The notes below the pieces were generated by a model, which worked only from the letters and a program-made list of their open reading frames with translations, had not been told where the DNA came from and did no database searches. Positions 58,138 through 64,000 of a stretch of 64,000 bases of DNA are shown here, in pieces; within the stretch, counting starts at the first letter, position 1; every line of letters begins with the position of its first letter. The position numbers and the translations under genes are program-made. Source of the stretch: Oasisia sp. SBJ-2009 (taxonomy: Eukaryota > Annelida > Polychaeta > Sabellida > Siboglinidae); the NCBI GenBank assembly GCA_964017155.1, contig OZ024862.1:44872962-44936961 (forward strand), read 5' to 3'.

Positions 58138-58738
58138 GACAAATTACTCGAAGACAAATAAAATTGATATATCTACCCGATTCTTTGTTAGTAAATGTTA
58201 TCTTTTTACAAATTTACAACTGCATAGTATTCAACATGGATAATAGCACATTGACGTTGTCAAAAACCCTCATTTGAATTACCCTTTATGCTTGTCGAAA
58301 CGTGATTAAATCACCGGTGTTCTTTCATGCCTCACGAGTCATGACGTTCATTGTAACACAGTAAATAACGGTAAATCTCTGCATAAAAGTCAACCTAGCT
58401 TCGTGTTCAACATGTAGAAAGCACGCGTTGTCTGTCTTCTCTTCTATCACTGAGCATCACGTAGTAGTAGTTGACAGCAGAAGATGATATGACTAGACGT
58501 CAACAATAATGTTTTGGTACAATTAAGCAACACTTGAGATTCAAAGCAAATCCTACAAAATAAGTGAATTCAGAAGAAAGGTTTATCAAGCGTGCGAGTA
58601 GTGAAGGATGAATAATAAAGGTGACTATTTGTTGCTCCGAAACGTCTCACAATGCACAGCAAGTGGCACACAATTAACACAGGCAGACACATTACACAAA
58701 TAAACACCTACTAATATGTGCATCAACTTATTGTTCAC
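58138..58738. other. 3' flank of lectin-EGF copy 3; right edge of the array
   Basis: Homologous to 52135-52742 with more divergence than copies 0 and 2 show to each other. Identity ends at TTCACTA, the first bases of the minisatellite. No gene. Confidence 0.8.
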
Positions 58739-59542
58739 TAGTTAAGCAACGAAGGCGGGTGGGTGGACAGGCGCACGGAGGGACAGAAAAACAGCAATTT
58801 TAATAATTATAAATACTCCATATCATAAAACCAACTGTAGAGGGCGTATAAGAAAAGGAAGACTTCAAAAGCTGCAGTAGCCAAAGCTAAAAACCTAGGC
58901 AAAAAAAGAGTGGTAAGACAAGATGGGAACAGAATTAATTAGGAGCCGACATGTGCCTTGAGATGACAGCATGCGTGAGGTTATAAACAAACTTGCCACC
59001 GGCTGGCCAAATTTATCTACTAAAGGCATATTTAGACTAAAGATCGGAATCTGGAACATCCACCAACAATTGGGAATGTTCTACTAAACATATCTTGCCA
59101 ACCAAAAATACGTGACAACGCTGAAATAACTGCTAAAACTACTTTGAAACGTCCCACGGATTTCCCGCCAAGCCGCCATCTTAGATAAACATAAACAACG
59201 ATCACCGAAGAAGCCACGAACCCAAACTACTAAACAGCTAAGTAACATCTAATTTTGCTAGCTAAGCCAATATCTACAATCAAAATATTATTTATTAACC
59301 AAGCCGATATACAACTATAAATGATAAAAACATAAATCCTTGCTGGAGTCCATAAACAGATAAAACCGCGCGAAGTAAAACCATCCCTAAACCAACTCAG
59401 GCTAGCGTGAGTCACATAAATTGTTAGACCTACACAACTTTCAACCATTAAATAAAGAACATAACTTATACATACATAAAGTCATAATCCATAAACAATA
59501 TAAATACATTCTAAGTCCATTCATATAAACCGGTGTATTCGC

Positions 59543-59580
<38 letters not shown>

Positions 59581-59655
59581 AATTGTAATAGGCTGCCAGT
59601 AAACAAATAACAGTATCTTAAGACTTGATCATACAATAAACTTTATACTAACAGG
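58739..59655. other. Unique sequence; (CAA)n microsatellite at 59537-59582
   Basis: No gene recognised. A short piece near 58940 resembles 34505-34560. The CAA run is pure. Confidence 0.6.
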
Positions 59656-59662
59656 CTTTTTT

Positions 59663-60160
59663 CGCCAAGACGCTCTTTTGCCCAGTGTTGCCCTGGGGCC
59701 CACCCAGGGCGAAGACCTGCATTTCCATCGCACTGCACTAAGCGTCTTGGACCTCCTTCACACATTTTGTCAAAATACATATCATAATACTGCAGCCTAT
59801 AGAAATTATTTAAACCTTTAGACGTGAAACTTTTTAAACCATTCTTACTTTTTAATATTACTCTTATTATATTTAGCACATCAACTCACAGCTTTAATTG
59901 TGTATATTATAGTGTGCACATATCTTACTTTTTAGTCTTTTCAAGTGTACATGTATTTAAGTGTGTGATTGTTTATTTATATATTTATTCCTATTTATCC
60001 TTTTTAAAGACCTTAAGTGTGCATATCTATTTATTTATTACTCATTTTTTATTGACTATTAACCAACTTTAAATTGTGTTTATTATAGTGTGCATATATC
60101 TTACTTTTAGTCTTTTAAAGTGTATTTAAGTGTGTGTACTTATTTATTTTACACCAAGTG
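59663..60160 (+). promoter_or_regulatory. LINE 5' leader: hairpin and two tandem units
   Basis: CCAAGACGCT (59663) pairs with AGCGTCTTGG (59742), enclosing a second hairpin GCCCTGG...CCAGGGC. Further on, a block with TTATAGTGTGCA, ATATCTTACTTTT, TAGTCTTTT and TTTAAGTGTGTG occurs twice (about 59894-59985 and 60070-60160). Tandem 5' units drive transcription in several LINEs; here that is inference. Confidence 0.5.
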
Positions 60161-60222
60161 TGTGCATTTTTATTCATTACTCATTTGATTAATTCTAAAT
60201 CACTATCACTCAAGCTGGTGAT

Positions 60223-63200
60223 ATGACTAGCTCTCATTCAAGATGCATTTTTAAATATGCACTGTTCATGCTTGCCTGTCTGCATATCATCTCTAGACTC
60301 AACCATGAACTGAAGAACAACACAACAGAAGTAGACTATGTCAACAGTAAAGCCAGAAAAGACACACATTCTATCACAACATATTACCTGTACAGCCCTA
60401 TCTGGAAAACCATCGCACAACTCAAATGTCTCAGATCCAATAGTTCCACTGGTTTACTGATCACCCCACCACCATATAAACCCAGATCAAACAAGACAGC
60501 AACTAAATTCACTTTTCTCTTATGCATAATACTATCAGGAGACATCCAACTAAACCCAGGCCCCTCTAAATGTAATTCATGTAATACATCACTAAAGTCC
60601 AATTCACTCATCCTAACATGTAACGACTGCAATAAATCAGTTCACATCAAATGTGCTGGAATATCGAGACATGAATTTAACAGCACTTACCGAAACCTTA
60701 ACAAATGGCATTGTTCAGATTGCTCTGCACCCTGTGGCATTTGCCACAGGGACGTCCTAAATAACCATAAAGCAATCCATTGTGACCACTGCCAAAAATG
60801 GATACATACACAATGCTGTGCAATAGATGACAGTGATTACAAACAACTAATACATTCCTCATGTTCCTGGGCCTGCCCGGATTGTAATAACTTCAACTTC
60901 ACAAATTCCTTCTTCGAAGATAACGAAATCCAGACCGCTAACCCTTTTGACCCCCTCAATGGTAACAATCATAACTCAAACGAAACAACTACAAGTAGTA
61001 ATAACACAACCAATAACAAGAAAACCTATAAACAGAAGAAGAGACCAAACTTCAGGTGCATCCTCATAAACTGCCAAAGCATTAAGAATAAAGCTGCATA
61101 CATCGCTGTACTAAACGACATACATAACCCAGACATAATCAGTGCAACAGAGTCATGGTTAGATCCCTCAGTTAAAAATGGAGAACTTTTCCCAGAACAC
61201 TTCAATGTTTTTTAGAAAAGACAGGGAAACAAGTACTACTGGAGGGGGGGTATTCCAAATATCCAAAGCTGATCTCATCACAACTCACCTAACAAACTTA
61301 AACACTAACAGTGAGAGCATTTGGACAGAAACTGAAATAAAAGGAATGAAACCTATAGTCATAGGCACCTTCTATCGTACCCCACATGACTCTCAAGGAA
61401 CTCAAATTGAAGAACTAGATCTATCTCTGTCTAAATTAGGAAACAAGATAAACACACATAATGTCATAATTACTGGCGATTTCAACCTTCCTAATATAAA
61501 CTGAGAAAATCATCATGTCACACCTAACAGTGGATATAGTACAGTTGCTGCTAACAAACTACTCTCTCTTGTAGAGGAACATGGACTAATCCAACATGTC
61601 AATGAACCCACACGTAAACAAGGAAATGCCAACAATATCCTAGATCTTGTCTTCACAAACAGACCTGGGTTAATAAAGAAACTAAACATAGTAGACGGCA
61701 TATCAGACCACAGCACAGTTATCATTGATGTAAATATCTCACCCAAGCGCAAACATCGCCCAAAACGTAAAATTTTCATTAGAAATAAAGCTGACCACCC
61801 TAACATCGAGAAATCTCTCGATGACTTCACGCATGAATACTTCTCTCTAAACCAAAACATGACAGTAAATGACAAATGGAACCTTGTTTCAACAAAAATC
61901 ATCAACATTATGAACCAATATGTACCATGCCGCCTTACAACTTCCAGATTCAACCTTCCCTGGTTCAGTAAAGACTTGAAAAAAATGTGCAAAAGAAAGA
62001 AACGATTATATACGAAAGCAAAAAGATCCAGAAATCCAGAAGACTGGCAAGAGTTCTGTAACCTCAGGAAAGACATGCACAAACACCTTCGTTCTGCTAG
62101 ATTGTCCTACATAAATCAATTCCTAACAACTGCAATAACCGACAAACCGAAAGCATTCTGGAGTTTCATTTCCAAACTTAGACAAGATAACCAGGGTATT
62201 GGGGACCTCAACATTGCGGGAGACATAATTAGCGATGACAAACAAAAAGCAGAAGCCTTAGGAAACCAGTTTAAAAGTGTCTTCACACATGAAGGAAATT
62301 CCGAGTTACCAAATCTGAACGACAGCCCACATGGAAAAATACCCAAAATAACAATTTCACTTAAAGGAGTACATGACCAACTATCCAAAATTAACACCTC
62401 TAAATCGCAAGGACCAGATGGCATTCCACCATGGTTTCTAAATAGATATGCCTCCCACCTAACGCCAATAATACATGATATTTTCCAATCATCAGTTGAC
62501 TCTGGTCAAGTCCCCAATGCCTGGAAAGAAGCAAACATAACTGCAATTTTCAAGAAAGGAAGCAGGGCAGAAACTTCAAACTACAGACCAATATCCTTAA
62601 CACCTGTGATTTCTAAACTTCTTGAACACATAATTCATAGCCACATCATGAAACACCTTGAACAACATCACATCCTAACTGACCACCAACATGGGTTTCG
62701 TGCAAAAAGATCAACAGAAACTCAACTAATTCAAACTATCCATGACATAAGCAAATCCCTTGATGAAAAGAAAACTGTAGACATGGCCATTCTAGACTTC
62801 ACTAAAGCATTCGATAAAGTTCCACATAAAAGACTAATTCACAAACTAAAATACTATGGCATCACAGGCCCAATATCATCATGGATAGAAAGCTTCCTTA
62901 CAGAAAGAACCCAACAAGTTGTAATTAATGGATCAGCATCCACACCCATTCAAGTCACCTCAGGGGTACCACAGGGAACGGTACTGGGGCCCCTCTTTTT
63001 CCTACTATACATAAATGACCTACCCAATAACCTCACTTCAAATGTTCGCCTTTTTGCAGATGACTGCCTACTATATCTACCAGTTAAATCCGACAATGAC
63101 ACTTCTCTCCTCCAAAACGATCTACTCAAACTCGAGGAATGGCAAAACACTTGGCTTATGAAATTCAATCCCACCAAATGCTTCACAATGACATTAGCTT

Positions 63201-63859
63201 CAAGAAAACCGACACCAAATCACTACACCTTCTGTGGCCAACAACTTAAATCTGTTCAATCTCACTGTTATCTTGGAGTACAAATATCAAATACTTTAAA
63301 TTGGACAACACAATGCAACTCAGTCGCTAAGAAAGCACAACAGACACTTGGAGTCATAAGGAGAAATCTAAATAAATGCCCAACCCACATTAAATCTATA
63401 GCTTACACAACCCTTGTCCGACCAATACTTGAATATGCGTCAGCATCATGGGATCCACATTGCCTAAAACATATTAAAACCTTAGAAAGAATCCAAAGAC
63501 AAGCTGCCAGATTTTGCACACAAAACTATTCTAGAGAGCCAGGAACAGTAACCCAACTTCTCAAAGACCTCCAATGGGACACCCTTCAAACAAGACGAAA
63601 AATTAAAAGACTTAGCATTATATACAAGATGGAACATAACCTTATAGATATCTCGCTAGATCACTATATCCAACACAACACTAGATCCTCACGTAAACAT
63701 GACAGTCAGTTCTTGCAAATTAGACACTCTGCAAACATATTTGGAAACAGCTTCTTCCCAACCACAATTAAAGAATGGAATTCTCTGCCCCCAAACACTG
63801 TCTCAAGTAAATCACTAAACTCATTTCAAAAAAATGTAATCCAACATTTTAACAACTAA
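60223..63859 (+). pseudogene. LINE polyprotein: 2A-like, PHD-like fingers, endonuclease, reverse transcriptase
   Basis: Frame 60223-61215: a hydrophobic N-terminus, then SGDIQLNPGP (residues about 105-114), a 2A-type ribosome-skipping motif, then two Cys/His zinc modules (CNSCNTSL...CAGISRHEF; CGICHRDV...CDHCQKWIHTQC) and the endonuclease start (RCILINCQSIKNKAAY). The frame changes at TTTTTTAG (61213) to 61178-63859, which continues FRKDRETSTTGGG, the endonuclease (IITGDFNLPNIN, SDHSTVIID), a TGA at 61502 and the RT (SKSQGPDGIPPWF, NYRPISLTPVISKL, HGFRAKRSTETQ, LDFTKAFDKVPHKRL, TSGVPQGTVLGPLFF, LFADDCLLYLP). Catalytic motifs are intact. Stop TAA after IQHFNN. It would copy the element RNA at its target. 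Confidence 0.92.
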
Positions 63860-63918
63860 TCCAAACGACCCACCATGCGCACTGGCGTGATGTGTCCACA
63901 GGACATTTTGCCAGTAAA

Positions 63919-64000
63919 CATACAGATACAGATACAGATACAGATACAGATACAGATACAGATACAGATACAGATACAGATACAGATACAGATACAGATA
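63919..64000. repeat. (ATACAG)n LINE tail
   Basis: At least 13 hexamer units, continuing past the window edge. The truncated copy at 24130 has only two or three. It is the 3' terminal repeat of the LINE family. Confidence 0.95.

Larger units (their letters stand above)
41278..58738 (+). repeat. Tandem array: lectin-EGF gene plus allantoinase 3' exons
   Basis: Colinear units at high identity. The complete unit runs from the start codon at 49660 to the next at 56655 (about 7.0 kb): lectin-EGF gene, 3' flank, CACACCTGGATCAC minisatellite, allantoinase exons, SINE remnant, promoter. The unit before it (44548-49660) lacks about 2.0 kb (equivalent of 51409-53439). The one before that lacks about 2.3 kb (equivalent of 47174-49476). 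The last is cut within the EGF region and loses identity at 58738, at the edge of the minisatellite. The left edge is at the inverted arm pair. Confidence 0.92.
59656..64000 (+). mobile_element. Nearly full-length LINE with 2A-like motif and PHD-like fingers (runs off right edge)
   Basis: 5' end estimated at about 59656 by a conserved-looking structured leader; 3' end defined by the truncated copy at 22.8-24.15 kb and by the (ATACAG)n tail, which reaches the window end. One long coding region with endonuclease and RT in the same polyprotein as zinc fingers, as in CR1/L2-type LINEs. Two lesions (a frame change at about 61213 and a TGA at 61502) suggest this copy is recently dead. Confidence 0.88.

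Overview
This window is repeat-rich, AT-rich nuclear DNA from an animal, most likely a marine invertebrate. The evidence is long C2H2 zinc-finger arrays, GT-AG introns, a tRNA-derived SINE, several APE-type LINE families, fucolectin/EGF domain genes, an intron-containing DDE integrase and many long TA microsatellites. The phylum cannot be fixed from sequence alone. Nothing looks prokaryotic.

Layout. 1-1.1 kb is the 5' flank of a C2H2 zinc-finger gene whose fingers lie off the left edge. 1.2-4.4 kb is TA microsatellite and transposon debris, including a foldback element with a 9-bp target-site duplication. 4.8-8.4 kb (minus strand) is a seven-exon gene for a Ty3/gypsy-type integrase of the GINGER/GIN1 kind. 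Every exon joins in phase with canonical splice sites, and degenerate inverted repeats lie outside it. 9.7-10.5 kb is a long-armed MITE. 12.9-17.3 kb is a minus-strand two-ORF LINE, and 17.6-20.2 kb is an RTE-like LINE bounded by a 21-bp target-site duplication. 20.3-24.2 kb holds GC-rich repeats, a tandemly repeated MITE family and a 5'-truncated LINE. 24.6-27.2 kb and 34.5-37.3 kb are two paralogous zinc-finger genes on the minus strand, each with a broken N-terminus. Between them are a SINE, an internally deleted LINE and several unclassified repeats. 38.3-39.75 kb is a DNA element with subterminal repeats.

41.3-58.7 kb is a tandem array of a roughly 7-kb unit. Each unit has a single-exon gene for a transmembrane protein with two fucolectin-like domains and up to seven EGF domains, followed by the last four exons of allantoinase (uric acid breakdown). 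Only one lectin-EGF copy (49660-51786, 708 residues) is intact. The other three have stops, frameshifts or deletions, and all the allantoinase pieces are partial or damaged. The deletion junctions can be read by comparing copies.

59.7-64.0 kb is a nearly full-length LINE coding for a 2A-like motif, PHD-like fingers, an endonuclease and a reverse transcriptase. It is interrupted by one frameshift and one stop, and runs off the right edge in a hexanucleotide tail. The piece at 22.8-24.15 kb is a truncated copy of the same family.

The items most worth following are the spliced integrase gene, the lectin-EGF receptor with its allantoinase hitchhiker, the 2A-bearing LINE, and a 312-bp inverted pair of open-frame arms lying exactly at the left edge of the array.
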